Assembly (NCBI GenBank): GCA_030593785.1
Contig: JAUVGM010000148.1
Location: forward strand, 1-6,216
DNA: 6,216 nt
DNA from: Gammaproteobacteria bacterium
Lineage (GTDB): Bacteria > Pseudomonadota > Gammaproteobacteria > UBA6429 > Thiohalophilaceae
Direction: 5' to 3'
The position numbers and the translations under genes are program-made. The notes under the pieces are model-generated. The model was not told the DNA's origin. It did no database searches and saw nothing but the letters and a program-made list of their open reading frames with translations. Below are positions 6,158 to 6,216 of the stretch, in pieces (the first letter of the stretch is position 1; every line of letters starts with the position of its first letter).

Positions 6158-6216
6158 GGGGGTATCCAGCTCGAAAATCGGTTAATGGGGCTGATAATCA
6201 GCCAAACATATTTAGG
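6158..6216 (-). other. Leader region of the alaC operon (59 bp visible)
   Basis: These are the only bases upstream of alaC in the window. They carry an in-frame stop (TAA, 6183-6181) shortly before the alaC start and a dyad at 6189-6203. An AT-rich AAATAT near 6212-6207 might be part of a -10 element, but its -35 would lie outside the window, so I do not call a promoter. No leader peptide rich in Thr or Ile codons is visible in this short stretch. Confidence 0.4.
6189..6203. promoter_or_regulatory. Perfect dyad GGCTGA-TTA-TCAGCC upstream of alaC
   Basis: A perfect 6-bp inverted repeat with a 3-nt centre lies about 30 bp before the alaC start. It is not followed by a T tract in either direction, so it is not a convincing terminator. 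It could be an operator or a small hairpin in the leader. I do not recognise it as the site of a known regulator, and a dyad this short can arise by chance. Confidence 0.35.

Overview
The window looks like a chromosomal segment of a non-enteric gammaproteobacterium with moderately low GC (about 40 % by eye). RecJ and AlaC both read as close relatives of the E. coli proteins. However, homoserine dehydrogenase is monofunctional with a C-terminal ACT domain, rather than fused to aspartokinase, and threonine synthase is the short form of about 350 residues. An rpfE-like gene next to recJ is a pairing I recall from Xanthomonas. I cannot name the genus. All five genes lie on the minus strand, so transcription runs from high to low coordinates.

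Right half (6157 to 2541): a tight amino-acid operon, alaC (aminotransferase), then hom (homoserine dehydrogenase) 3 nt later, then thrC (threonine synthase) 23 nt later. Hom and ThrC supply the reduction and final steps from aspartate semialdehyde to threonine. Homoserine kinase and the upstream aspartate-pathway enzymes are not in the window. A 14-bp stem-loop starting one base after the thrC stop probably ends this unit. The first 59 bases of the window's minus strand (6216-6158) hold a short dyad and the poorly defined start of alaC.

Middle (about 2278-2540): a spacer of some 260 bp holding the thrC terminator and two tandem, 92 % identical 79-bp palindromic elements. Each element is a head-to-head pair of 37-bp units. 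Each unit begins with GTAG and folds into an 8-bp stem. Left and right units differ by paired, compensating stem changes. This is the organisation of a REPIN (a doublet of REP sequences), the kind of element moved by RAYT transposases, although no RAYT gene is present here.

Left half (2277 to 1): an rpfE-like gene of unknown function (sometimes labelled phosphoglycerate mutase), overlapping by 8 nt the start of recJ, the 5'-3' single-strand exonuclease of recombination and repair. recJ runs off the left edge after 408 codons. The repeat array reaches almost to the rpfE-like ribosome binding site and supplies an in-frame ATG that can mislead start calling. Three of the five genes (alaC TTG, hom GTG, rpfE-like GTG) appear to use non-ATG starts. 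No RNA genes, CRISPR, transposase or phage genes were seen.
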